This document shows, piece by piece, positions 17,126 through 24,581 of a stretch of 64,000 nucleotides of DNA. Both the position numbers and the translations under genes were made by a program. This stretch comes from Mesorhizobium sp. M1D.F.Ca.ET.043.01.1.1 (GTDB lineage: Bacteria > Pseudomonadota > Alphaproteobacteria > Rhizobiales > Rhizobiaceae): contig NZ_CP034444.1 in NCBI RefSeq assembly GCF_003952385.1, positions 124,001 to 188,000 on the forward strand, given 5' to 3'. The notes below the pieces were generated by a model. It had not been told where the DNA came from. It worked only from the letters and a program-made list of their open reading frames with translations, and did no database searches. Numbering within the stretch: the stretch's first letter is position 1; each line of letters begins with the position of its first letter.

Positions 17126-18438
17126 GCGCCATCACGCATGACCTGCCGGCGGCCGCGGTCAGCCAGTTGCCGCCTCAGGCGGTCAGCCAGTTGCCGGCTT
17201 CCGCGGTCAACGCCAAGCTGATCGCGCTGATCTCGTCGGCGGCGATCGTGGCCGGCATCCTGCTTTCCGGCTTCGTCATCAGCGAGCCAGCGCCCTACGA
17301 GCTCTACATGGCCGGGCTGATCGCCGTCTGGGCGCTGTTCGGGCTGAAAATATCACGGGCGATATTGCCGCTGCTTCTGTTCCTGGTGGCAATGAACATC
17401 GGCGGCATGATTGCGATGACGCAGATGGCGGACCTCGCCAAAACGCCGCTCTATCTCGCGGTCTCGCTGTTCCTCGCCTTCAGCGCGGTCTTCTTCGCCT
17501 CGGTGACGTCGACGCAGCCCAGGCTCTACCGGCTGATCTTCATCGCCTATGTTGTATCGGCGGTGGCGACGTCGCTGCTCGGCATCGCCGGCTATTTCCA
17601 TGCCTTCCCGGGCGCCGAGATGTTCACCAAATACGATCGCGCCGCCGGCGCCTTCCAGGACCCGAACGTGTTCGGGCCGTTCCTGGTGCTGCCGGGTACC
17701 TATCTGCTCTACCTGCTGCTCACCGGTCCGGTCTCGCGCATGCCGCTGCTTGCGGTGCCGCTGCTGATCATAACTGCCGGCATCTTCTTCTCCTTCTCGC
17801 GCGGTGCCTGGGGCATGTTCGCGGTGTCGGCGGTGCTGCTCACCGCTTGCCTGTTCCTGCAGAGCGCCAGCGGCATGTTCCGGCTGAGGGTCGTGGTGAT
17901 GACGATTGCCGCGGTCGCGCTCTTGGTGATCGCCGTCCTCGTCATCCTGCAACTGCCCGGCGTGTCGGACATGTTCACCCAGCGCGCGCAACTCGAGCAA
18001 AGCTACGACACCGCGCGCCTCGGCCGCTTCGCCCGCTACGCGATCGGCTTCCAGATGGCGCTGGAGCATCCGTTCGGCATCGGACCGCTGGTGTTCGGCA
18101 CGATCTACGGCGAGGACACGCACGACATCTGGCTGAAGGCGCTGATGGACTATGGCTGGCTGGGCTTCGTCTCGTTCCTGACGCTGACCTTGTGGACGAT
18201 TTGTGCCGGCTTCCGCATCCTTCTGCGCGACCGGCCGTGGCAGCGCTATCTGCTTTGCGCCTATGTCGCCTATCTCGGCAATATCGGGCTCGGCACCTTC
18301 ATCGACATCGACCACTGGCGCCATCTCTATCTGCTGCTCGGGCTGATCTGGGGCGCGATCGCGCTGGAGTACCGGCATCAGAAGCAATTGCGGCTGGCGC
18401 GGCTGTTCTCGCGCCCGCGATATCATCGGCTAGTCTAG
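17122..18438 (+). CDS. O-antigen ligase / Wzy-like polysaccharide polymerase
   Basis: An integral membrane protein of 438 residues with about eleven hydrophobic segments, consistent with the Wzy/WaaL (O-antigen ligase-like) superfamily. A large loop with FQDPNVFGPFLVLPGTYLLY and FFSFSRGAWGMFAV precedes the later helices, and the segment HPFGIGPLVFG ... DTHDIWLKALMDYG resembles the periplasmic active loop. The TTG start at 17122 overlaps the preceding stop. The N-terminal tail contains an 8-residue repeat (AVSQLPPQ, AVSQLPAS). The gene presumably polymerises or ligates the polysaccharide started by the upstream transferase. Confidence 0.82.
   Translation: MSAITHDLPAAAVSQLPPQAVSQLPASAVNAKLIALISSAAIVAGILLSGFVISEPAPYELYMAGLIAVWALFGLKISRAILPLLLFLVAMNIGGMIAMTQMADLAKTPLYLAVSLFLAFSAVFFASVTSTQPRLYRLIFIAYVVSAVATSLLGIAGYFHAFPGAEMFTKYDRAAGAFQDPNVFGPFLVLPGTYLLYLLLTGPVSRMPLLAVPLLIITAGIFFSFSRGAWGMFAVSAVLLTACLFLQSASGMFRLRVVVMTIAAVALLVIAVLVILQLPGVSDMFTQRAQLEQSYDTARLGRFARYAIGFQMALEHPFGIGPLVFGTIYGEDTHDIWLKALMDYGWLGFVSFLTLTLWTICAGFRILLRDRPWQRYLLCAYVAYLGNIGLGTFIDIDHWRHLYLLLGLIWGAIALEYRHQKQLRLARLFSRPRYHRLV
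17155..17210 (+). repeat. 24-bp tandem repeat inside the Wzy-like gene
   Basis: Two full units (17155-17178 and 17179-17202) sharing the first 18 bases, and the start of a third unit. The period is 24 bp, so the reading frame is kept, and it encodes AVSQLPPQ, AVSQLPAS, AVN in the cytoplasmic N-terminal tail. Confidence 0.85.
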
Positions 18439-18661
18439 ATAACCGCCGATCTGGTTGGCCCGCACCAGGTTGTCACGACTGGGCGCCGAGGCTCTTGCAG
18501 CGCCGGTGGGCAGCGCCGGTGGGCAGCACAGGTGGGCATTGCAGATGCGCTGGGTGATGCCCTTCACGGTGGCGCCGCCAGGGTCGGCCGGGTGGTGGCT
18601 GCAGGCGCCCTCGTTCACCAGCGCGCGGTCAGGCACTTCCTCTTCGCTAGAAAGCCGCCAT
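18430..18661 (-). pseudogene. Decayed fragment of a glycoside hydrolase 108-like (phage-type lysozyme) gene
   Basis: Reading the minus strand from about 18636 gives RALVNEGACSHHPADPGGAT and then VKGITQR. This resembles the N-terminal signature of GH108 N-acetylmuramidases (EGGxxxHPADPGGATxxGITQ). The catalytic-Glu loop has lost one of its glycines, and the text soon turns into a repeat-derived tail. An ATG at 18661 with an upstream GAAAGGA is followed after three sense codons by a stop and lies in another frame. Only about a quarter of a domain remains. It is likely a remnant of a transferred prophage or gene-transfer-agent-like gene. Confidence 0.5.
18500..18538. repeat. Three 13-bp tandem units within the GH108-like remnant
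   Basis: Units GCGCCGGTGGGCA at 18500-18512 and 18513-18525 are identical. The third, at 18526-18538, differs at three positions. They lie inside the decayed lysozyme fragment and may have disrupted it. Confidence 0.85.
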
Positions 18662-18751
18662 GGTTCGTCCTTTCAATGATCCGCGGAAGTTGTGCTTTCT
18701 GTTCTGTTGAAGCATTGTCTGCCTCCGTGGGAGATTGCGCGGGGTGGGGGA

Positions 18752-19765
18752 ATGACTGACAGCTTCCGTGCGACGCTTCATTCGATGGTCGAGGAGATGA
18801 AGGCGGCGCCCGAAGCGATGCAGCCTTCGAAATTCTGGCAGGACTTGAACCGGCGTCATGCTGAGCGCATCGCGTCGGCCGGGATCGCGAATTTCAAACG
18901 TACGTTGGCCAAGGACTATTTCACATGGATGCGGGTTCTGCCTTGGGATCCGCAAATCCGCTTCTTGGTCGGCCACCTTCCCCTCGGGGCTTCGATCCGG
19001 GCGGCGCTTGGGGTCATATCTCCCTTCAAGCATCGCCATATTCCGTTGCCCGAGGGCTTCGCCCTGAACTTTCTCACCCGACTCGTCTGGCAATATGCCC
19101 GGCAGGAATTTCCGAAAGAAATTGCGGCCCTGTCGGAACCATCCGTCGGCAATCCACCGGCAATCCGCATCGGCGGAGGACTCGTTTCTCAGGACCTTGC
19201 CAATTCAATCCTGGAATACAAATCGATCGAGTCGGTCGTGACCGGGACCGTTTGCGAGCTCGGCGGCGGCTACGGTCGAACAGCGTTCGTCATTGCTTCG
19301 CTGCACCCGACCGTCAGGTACATCATGGTTGATATCCCGCCTGCTCTCGGGGTCGCCCAGGAATATCTCTGCCAACTGTTTCCGGACAGGAAGCACTTCC
19401 GCTTTCGTCCGTTCGATAATTTTGAAACAGTTCAAGAGGAATTCGAGGCATCCGCACTTGCCTTCCTGCTGCCTCATCAACTTGCACTTCTGCCCGATTC
19501 CACCGTCGATCTGTTCATCAACATCTCATCCCTGCATGAAATGCGGCTCGACCAGATCGAATGTTATCTGTCGGAAATCTACCGGCTTGTTCGTCCGGAA
19601 GGACACTTTTACCTCAAAGCCTGGAAAGTCTCGAAGATACCATTCGAAGGAATCGTCATACGGGAGAGTGACTATCCGTTGGAACGCTGGGAGCGAGTTT
19701 ATCGCCGGCCCCCAAAGATCCAGTCGAGCTTCTTTGAGACCTTGCTTCGGAAACCTAAAACTTGA
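18752..19765 (+). CDS. Putative sugar O-methyltransferase (SAM-dependent)
   Basis: A 337-residue protein from the ATG at 18752, which has a GGGGTGGGGG purine run upstream. The SAM-binding region reads VCELGGGYGRTAFVIA, followed by VDIPPALGVAQEYL and a motif-III-like FYLKAWKVS. The layout matches the putative sugar O-methyltransferase family found in polysaccharide loci. It closes the polysaccharide region and is separated from the Wzy-like gene by the decayed fragment. GC content seems slightly lower here than in neighbouring genes, which may mean acquisition from elsewhere. The target sugar is unknown. Confidence 0.72.
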   Translation: MTDSFRATLHSMVEEMKAAPEAMQPSKFWQDLNRRHAERIASAGIANFKRTLAKDYFTWMRVLPWDPQIRFLVGHLPLGASIRAALGVISPFKHRHIPLPEGFALNFLTRLVWQYARQEFPKEIAALSEPSVGNPPAIRIGGGLVSQDLANSILEYKSIESVVTGTVCELGGGYGRTAFVIASLHPTVRYIMVDIPPALGVAQEYLCQLFPDRKHFRFRPFDNFETVQEEFEASALAFLLPHQLALLPDSTVDLFINISSLHEMRLDQIECYLSEIYRLVRPEGHFYLKAWKVSKIPFEGIVIRESDYPLERWERVYRRPPKIQSSFFETLLRKPKT

Positions 19766-20010
19766 CGCGTCATAACTCCCGTCCGGAGAAGGAAGACCAC
19801 CGAAGACGGCGACCGCCATCGACGGCGACATGGTGCGCGTGACCGGCATTCTGGATGGTTCGATAGATTACCCACAGAACGGTTCGCGAAACATCCGTGG
19901 AGATCTATGCGCCCATCACCGCGTTCGCGAAGCTTCGGCTCCCTTGTGTTCTCGGGCTTCGATTTAGCGCTTGCACTCCAACCTTTGAGAATATAGGGCT
20001 TTGCGCGGTC

Positions 20011-20087
<77 letters not shown>

Positions 20088-20132
20088 TTTTTAGCCTGAG
20101 ACTTGCCCCCAAAGTCGTTCTTCACCAACCCC

Positions 20133-20591
20133 CTACTGACACACGTCGACCCATACAGCGCCGACAAGATCGGCCATCCTTTGCGGCGCGATCCGCACGG
20201 CCGCGTTGGTAGCGCCCGCGGCGGGGACGACCTCGTCGAAGGCCCTTAGCGTCACGTCGCAAAAGACCGGCAGCGGCGCGGGCAGGCCGAACGGGCAGAC
20301 ACCGCCCGGCGGATGGCTGGTTGCCGCAAGCACCTGTTCGCCGTCGAGCATGCGCGGCTTGCCGCCAAGGATGTCCTTGCACTTGCGGTTATCGAGCCTG
20401 GCTGTGCCGCTGGTCACGACCAGCATGGTCTCGTCGCCGATGCGCAGGCAGATGGTCTTGGCGATCTGCGCCGGCATCACACCATGCGCCTCCGCCGCCA
20501 GCGCCACGGTCGCCGAGCTGGCCGCGGTGACCAGGACTCCGATGTCGGGCGCATGTTCGGCGAAGAAGGCGCGGACCGATTCCAGGCTCAT
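20133..20591 (-). CDS. YbaK/EbsC-family aminoacyl-tRNA deacylase
   Basis: A 152-residue protein of the INS/YbaK superfamily, whose members clear mischarged tRNAs, notably Cys- or Ala-tRNA(Pro). Recognisable parts are KTICLRIGDETMLVVTSG, the lysine-bearing RLDNRKCKDILGGKPR segment, and HPPGGVCPFGLPAPLPVFCD. The ATG at 20591 (MSLESVRAFFAEHAP) has GAGGGTCC upstream and is preferred to three earlier in-frame starts. It converges on the tRNA-Pro gene 46 bp away. The substrate subtype (YbaK, ProXp-ala or another) cannot be decided here. Confidence 0.85.
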   Translation of the reverse strand: MSLESVRAFFAEHAPDIGVLVTAASSATVALAAEAHGVMPAQIAKTICLRIGDETMLVVTSGTARLDNRKCKDILGGKPRMLDGEQVLAATSHPPGGVCPFGLPAPLPVFCDVTLRAFDEVVPAAGATNAAVRIAPQRMADLVGAVWVDVCQ

Positions 20592-20702
20592 GAGCGGACC
20601 CTCGTCATGCATGGTTGCCGACGCCCGAATCGCCGCGCCGGTCGGGATTGGCATATGACGGCTCGGCTGTTGCAAGAGCCAGGAATAATGCGTCGAAGCC
20701 GC

Positions 20703-20737
20703 AAAAAGCCCGCCATGGCGCTACCGTGGCGGGCTTT
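20703..20737 (-). terminator. Rho-independent terminator of the XRE regulator gene
   Basis: An 11-bp stem, AAAGCCCGCCA (20705-20715) with TGGCGGGCTTT (20727-20737), has an 11-base loop and a run of T on the minus strand. It sits just past the stop of the XRE gene. Confidence 0.85.
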
Positions 20738-20758
20738 CAAGCGGACGCTTCTGCGTCT

Positions 20759-21025
20759 CTATTGCTGCGTGGGCCGATTCTCTTCGGTCGGCACTCTTAT
20801 CAATTCCTCTTCCGGCACCTGCAGGGCGGAAGCGATTCGCCTCAACTTGGCGGGGTCGGCGTCCTTGCCGTCCTCGATGTCGACGATCTCGCCCACGGCG
20901 AGGCCGCAGGTCAAGGAGAGCTCCTCGATCGTATATCCCCTCGTTTCGCGCACGGCTTTCAGCGGATTGATGCCGGACGCGGCAATGATGTCGTTAGAAA
21001 CAGCGTTTCTTGCGGTGTTGGGCAT
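20759..21025 (-). CDS. Small XRE-family helix-turn-helix regulator
   Basis: An 88-residue DNA-binding protein made almost entirely of one Cro/CI-type HTH: NPLKAVRETRGYTIEELSLT, then CGLAVGEIVDIEDGK and PAKLRRIASALQVPEEEL. AAGGAG lies five bases upstream of the ATG at 21025. It has its own terminator. No partner toxin or obvious target gene adjoins it. The nearest candidates are the small exported proteins downstream on the other strand. Confidence 0.82.
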   Translation of the reverse strand: MPNTARNAVSNDIIAASGINPLKAVRETRGYTIEELSLTCGLAVGEIVDIEDGKDADPAKLRRIASALQVPEEELIRVPTEENRPTQQ

Positions 21026-21333
21026 GGCAACTCCTTGGGATGAAACAAGACAGATGAAATGTGGCGTTGCCTGAGACGGGCGGGAGAATGGCCGTTAACG
21101 GATGATTTGCCAAGAGGGACCGTCGCGGCCGTCACGCCTTCGTGAACCGGTCCTGTCGACCGGAGGCCGAGGCCGCAGCCCACCGATATGTAAGGTCGCG
21201 CAACGCCCAATCAAGTTCTTTTGAAGCGCCGCAAGCCGGCACCGCCGGCATTTTGCCCGCCCCAATTCGTTAGGGTTCTGTCGCTGGTCGACGGCGGGCG
21301 GGCGTCAAAACCCCTTTGGACGGATCGGATGCC
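21026..21333. other. Intergenic region of 308 bp
   Basis: This holds the promoters of the divergent XRE gene and the exported-protein gene. A short GC-rich palindrome (CCGGCACCGCCGG) is present near 21237. I see no coding signal or RNA gene. Confidence 0.5.
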
Positions 21334-21916
21334 ATGAAACTGAAGTTGTTCGCGATCGTGCTCGGCACGGTCTCAAGTCTCGTGGGCGCGGCGCATGCGC
21401 GGCACGGTGGTCGACATCGCCGGAACCGCGCTGACGGTGAAAGCCCGCGACGGCAGGACCGACACCGTCACGCTTTCTCCCGACTGGATGATCGCGGGCG
21501 TCGCCAAGGCGTCGGCCGCCGATATCAAGCAGGGCGATTTCCTCGGCATCGCGTCGGTCTCCAAGGCCGATGGCGGCAGCGGCGCTCTGGAAGTCGTGAT
21601 CTTCCCCGCAGCGCTGAGAGGCACCGGAGAAGGCGACCGCGATTGGGATTTGCAGCCCAACAGCCGGATGACCAACGGCACGGTCGCCGACGTCACCGAA
21701 GTCAACGGAAGGACAGTGACGCTCACCTATAGCAATAGCCAGAAGAAGGAGATCGCCATTCCGCAATCGACGCCGATCGTGAAATTCGCGACCGCCAAGC
21801 CGGCGGATCTCAAGCCGGGCATGAGCGTGTTCGTCAGCGCCGAGCGGGGCAGCGACGGCAAGCTCGTTTCACGCCGGGTGGTGGTCGGCAATCATGGCGT
21901 CGCTCCGCCGATGTGA
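21334..21916 (+). pseudogene. Exported DUF5666-like protein with apparent frameshift after the signal peptide
   Basis: The ATG at 21334 begins a clean signal peptide (MKLKLFAIVLGTVSSLVGAA, then HA), but that frame then turns into Arg/His-rich nonsense. The mature-like part lies in the +1 frame from 21395: RGTVVDIAGTALTVKARDGR, then a second similar unit NGTVADVTEVNGRTVTLTYS, ending GVAPPM at 21916. The two beta-rich repeats resemble DUF5666-like periplasmic proteins. One extra base between about 21385 and 21400 would explain the break. If the frame is real, only a leaderless form from ATG 21395 could be made. Confidence 0.6.
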
Positions 21917-22156
21917 GGGGCGAGGCCGGCGCATCGGCCACGCGCGTTTCAAAAGATCATGATGCCGCCGCGTGCCTGCGCATCCGGCGGGCGCCCAAGG
22001 CCATCGTGATTTAGACGGAAACGATCCGGAAACAAGAATCTACAGTCCGGAAAAATTGTCGAAAAAATCCAGGAGGATAGTGCCGATCGCGAGGCTTGGG
22101 GTCACCGATTTGGTCCGGTGAATTCCGGAACGCCCGCGTAAAAAGGAAACGAAATC

Positions 22157-22351
22157 ATGAAGAAGTCCCTCCTCTCCGCGCTCGGGCTGGCTCTGGCCCT
22201 GGCGTTCACGATGCCGATCCTCGGCGCGACCAGCGCCGACGCGGCTCCGATGAAGAAGCATCACCATCATCATCACTACCGCAAGCATCATCACCGGCAC
22301 CATCACCACCATCATCATCACCACAGCAAGATGGTCGCGAAGAAGGCCTGA
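22157..22351 (+). CDS. Histidine-rich exported microprotein
   Basis: A 64-residue protein with a standard signal peptide (MKKSLLSALGLALALAFTMP, cleavage near SADA-A) and a mature part of about 34 residues. Eighteen of these are histidine, in runs of six, three and nine broken by Tyr-Arg-Lys and Arg, followed by the tail SKMVAKKA. AAAAAGGAAACG lies upstream. Histidine codons CAT and CAC are mixed irregularly, so this is not simple triplet slippage. A periplasmic Ni/Zn/Cu/Co buffering role is plausible. No metal transporter is adjacent. Confidence 0.75.
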   Translation: MKKSLLSALGLALALAFTMPILGATSADAAPMKKHHHHHHYRKHHHRHHHHHHHHHSKMVAKKA

Positions 22352-22365
22352 TTTCTTCCCGCCCG

Positions 22366-22422
22366 CCGATGGGAAGACAGGTCTTCATTGTGATGACCGC
22401 ACATGTCTTCCCATCGGAATTT
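22366..22422 (+). terminator. Long inverted repeat, possible terminator of the His-rich gene
   Basis: A 14-bp perfect stem, CCGATGGGAAGACA (22366-22379) with TGTCTTCCCATCGG (22404-22417), has a 24-base loop and is followed by AATTTTTG. The loop is long for a classical terminator, so it may also be a regulatory or RNA-stability hairpin. Confidence 0.55.
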
Positions 22423-22756
22423 TTGCTTCGCGAGGGCAAGGCTTTCCTTCTCTCACCCGCTACCTGATGGAACGCGCAGCAGCGTTCGATCCTTTTCCTG
22501 CGGCCCCGACCTCCTTGCCCACCGGGTGATGTCGCCACGAGCGCCGAGCGCCGGCCGGATGCGCGGCATGTGCGGCGGCCGATCCGAAGCCTGACGTCTT
22601 TACAACGCCGCATCCGCTACGCGAAAAAATCACACGGGATGTGAACCTTTCCATTGGACCCCGCACCAAGCGGTCATGGGCGCCGCGAAGGCGCTCCTCA
22701 ACCCGACCGGGACGCCGGAAGCGCGATCCCGACAACCAATGGAAGGAAATGCTCAA
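22423..22756. other. Intergenic region before the four-cysteine exported protein
   Basis: No convincing gene. The stretch GCGAAAAAATCACACGGGATGTGAACCTTTCC (given here only as a region around 22620-22651) is AT-richer and probably carries the promoter of the exported-protein gene. GGAAGG lies about ten bases before its start. Confidence 0.4.
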
Positions 22757-23017
22757 ATGACCAACTTCAAGCACATCTCGCTCGCCGCTGCCCTCGTCGT
22801 CTCGGCTTTCGGCTCGGTTTCGGCGCCGGCCTTTGCCGGCACGCATCCGACCGGCGACGGCGGCGCCGTCTGCAAGGGCTCGGGCTCCTGTCTGGTGCTG
22901 CAGCTCGACTGCAAGGGCACCTACACCGATGCCACCGACAAGAACGGCACCGTCTACGGCAAGTGCAGCCAGGTCATGAAGGTCGATCCGAAGACCCGGC
23001 TCAAGCTCGCGAACTGA
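22757..23017 (+). CDS. Small exported four-cysteine protein of unknown function
   Basis: An 86-residue protein with a signal peptide (MTNFKHISLAAALVVSAFGS ... APAFA, cleavage before GTHPTG). The mature part of about 57 residues has four cysteines (VCKGSGSC, LDCKGTY, GKCSQ) that could form two disulfides. It ends KTRLKLAN. I do not recognise the family. It ends at a strong terminator shared with the convergent DUF883-like gene. It sits in a row of small exported proteins, which hints at envelope-stress or metal functions, but nothing in the sequence proves this. Confidence 0.7.
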   Translation: MTNFKHISLAAALVVSAFGSVSAPAFAGTHPTGDGGAVCKGSGSCLVLQLDCKGTYTDATDKNGTVYGKCSQVMKVDPKTRLKLAN

Positions 23018-23032
23018 TCATTTGCAGCGTGC

Positions 23033-23063
23033 AAATGGCGGCCGCAACGAGCGGCCGCCATTT
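23033..23063. terminator. Bidirectional terminator hairpin
   Basis: A perfect 13-bp stem, AAATGGCGGCCGC (23033-23045) with GCGGCCGCCATTT (23051-23063), and a 5-base loop. It lies between the convergent four-cysteine protein and DUF883-like genes. Confidence 0.85.
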
Positions 23064-23085
23064 CTGTTCTGTAATCCATCGAAAG

Positions 23086-23382
23086 TCAGCGCCGGCTGAT
23101 GAGAAGGCCGGCCAGCAGCCCGACCACGACCAGCCCTACCGCAGCCGCCGTGGCCGGATGGTCGCGCGCGGTGCGCTCGATCGCCCTGCCCCTGCGCGTG
23201 ATTGCCGGCAATGCCTCGTGGAGGCGGTCGGCAAGCTGCGAATAATAGTCGGACGCCGCCTCGCGGCCGTCTTCGTAATGGGCGTCGCCGCGTCTGGCCA
23301 AGGCTTTCCTGAGATCCTCGAGTTGCCGCGAGAGCGTCGCAAACTGCCTGTCCAGATCATGATCGGTCGCGAACAAAGCCAT
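23086..23382 (-). CDS. DUF883/ElaB-like membrane-anchored helical protein
   Basis: A 98-residue protein. A long amphipathic helix (DLDRQFATLSRQLEDLRKAL ... ADRLHEALPAI) is followed by a single C-terminal membrane helix, AAAVGLVVVGLLAGLLISRR. This is the plan of YqjD/ElaB/DUF883 proteins, which are inner-membrane tail-anchored and in E. coli bind ribosomes or respond to stress. The ATG at 23382 has GAGAAGG about nine bases upstream and is preferred to the one three codons earlier, which lacks a spacer. Family placement is by architecture only. Confidence 0.65.
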   Translation of the reverse strand: MALFATDHDLDRQFATLSRQLEDLRKALARRGDAHYEDGREAASDYYSQLADRLHEALPAITRRGRAIERTARDHPATAAAVGLVVVGLLAGLLISRR

Positions 23383-23487
23383 GCCAAGCATCCTTCTCTT
23401 GGAGAGAAGGCCTAACGCATGGACGCAACGGCAGTTCCGGGTCTCAGAGACGCTGGCCGTTCAAGCCGCGGGAGCGGCAGCCGAAGT

Positions 23488-24027
23488 TCAACGCACTTGG
23501 TCCAGCAGGCGCTTGCACTCCAAGAGGTCGAAGAGCGCCTCCTGCAGCAAGGCGCGGTTGTCGCGCGACAATTTCGAGGAGTCCGGCTGCACGGGACCTT
23601 CGTCGTCGCCCTTGCCGAGGCCGAAGAAACGGCGGCTGGGCTTCACCTTGGGCTGACCGACCAGCGCATCCTCGTCGCCGCGCGGCTGGGCAGCCGCGGT
23701 CAGCGGCACCTGCTCGGCCTGCCGGCGTTGCGCGATCGCCTCGACGGCGGCCATGTCGCCATTGCCGATGGCAACCAGGAAATGATTGCCGTTCTCGCGC
23801 AGGAGCTTCTGCACGCCCTTGATCGTATAGCCCTGGTCATAAAGCATGTGCCGGATGCCCTTGATCAGTTCGACATCCTGCGGCCGGTAGTAACGGCGGC
23901 CGCCGCCACGCTTCATCGGCTTGATCTGGTTGAAACGCGTTTCCCAGAACCGCAGCACGTGCTGCGGCAGGTCGAGATCTTCCGCGACTTCACTGATGGT
24001 GCGGAAAGCATCGGGGCTCTTGTCCAT
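23488..24027 (-). CDS. MerR-family transcriptional regulator
   Basis: A 179-residue regulator with a MerR winged helix at about 8-80: [20 protein letters not shown], the WETRF hinge, [18 protein letters not shown], and [14 protein letters not shown]. The C-terminal part is polar, without the cysteine pattern of metal-sensing MerR proteins. It is the last gene of the plsX-fabH-ihfA-merR order conserved in Alphaproteobacteria and probably shares their transcription. Its effector and targets are not evident. Confidence 0.85.
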   Translation of the reverse strand: MDKSPDAFRTISEVAEDLDLPQHVLRFWETRFNQIKPMKRGGGRRYYRPQDVELIKGIRHMLYDQGYTIKGVQKLLRENGNHFLVAIGNGDMAAVEAIAQRRQAEQVPLTAAAQPRGDEDALVGQPKVKPSRRFFGLGKGDDEGPVQPDSSKLSRDNRALLQEALFDLLECKRLLDQVR

Positions 24028-24153
24028 GGGCGAATCCTCACGCTGGACCGCAATCCGGAGTTGATCCGAATCGCAGCTTATTTCAGCGGTTTATGAAACG
24101 ATATTCAAGCCCGTCGTCAAAGCGGGCCGCGGTTGTCAACCGGCATTCGCGGA

Positions 24154-24477
24154 TTACTTGCCGCCCTTGGCCTTGCTGTTCTGGTGCGAACGCAGGATGC
24201 GGTTCTTCAGCACGTTCGACGATTTGAAGGTCATCACACGGCGCGGCAAAATCGGCACTTCCTCACCGGTCTTGGGATTGCGGCCGATGCGCTCATTCTT
24301 GGAGCGGACATGGAAGGTCGCAAAAGAAGACAGCTTCACAGTCTCGCCGCGAACGATGGCTTCGCAAATCTCATCCAGGACGGCCTCGACGAGCTCGGCC
24401 GATTCAGTCCGCGACAGACCAACCTTGCGGTAAACGGCTTCGGCTAGGTCGGCACGCGTAAGTGTCTTTCCCCCCAT
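24154..24477 (-). CDS. ihfA: Integration host factor subunit alpha
   Basis: A 107-residue HU/IHF-family DNA-bending protein. The family signature is clear: [60 protein letters not shown]. The proline in the beta-arm ([10 protein letters not shown]) is the one that intercalates into DNA. The length and the neighbours fabH upstream and merR downstream match ihfA rather than ihfB. It acts in the nucleoid as a heterodimer with IhfB. Confidence 0.93.
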   Translation of the reverse strand: MGGKTLTRADLAEAVYRKVGLSRTESAELVEAVLDEICEAIVRGETVKLSSFATFHVRSKNERIGRNPKTGEEVPILPRRVMTFKSSNVLKNRILRSHQNSKAKGGK

Positions 24478-24581
24478 GCGACCGTCCCATCAGCTCAAAA
24501 AAACGTAAATCGATACAGGCAACGGCAGAGCCTAAGTAATTGATCCGTCAAGGTCAAGGACCGAACCCACGCGTTCGGCAC

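Noticed and set aside
18500..18538. Three 13-bp units considered as a CRISPR array or iterons of an origin
   Set aside because: There are too few units and no spacers, and no replication or cas gene nearby. They are better explained as a small tandem expansion in decayed sequence.
22248..22330. CAT/CAC-rich tract considered as a microsatellite or CRISPR-like array
   Set aside because: It is a coding polyhistidine run with mixed codons inside a good open frame with a signal peptide. There are no repeat-spacer units.
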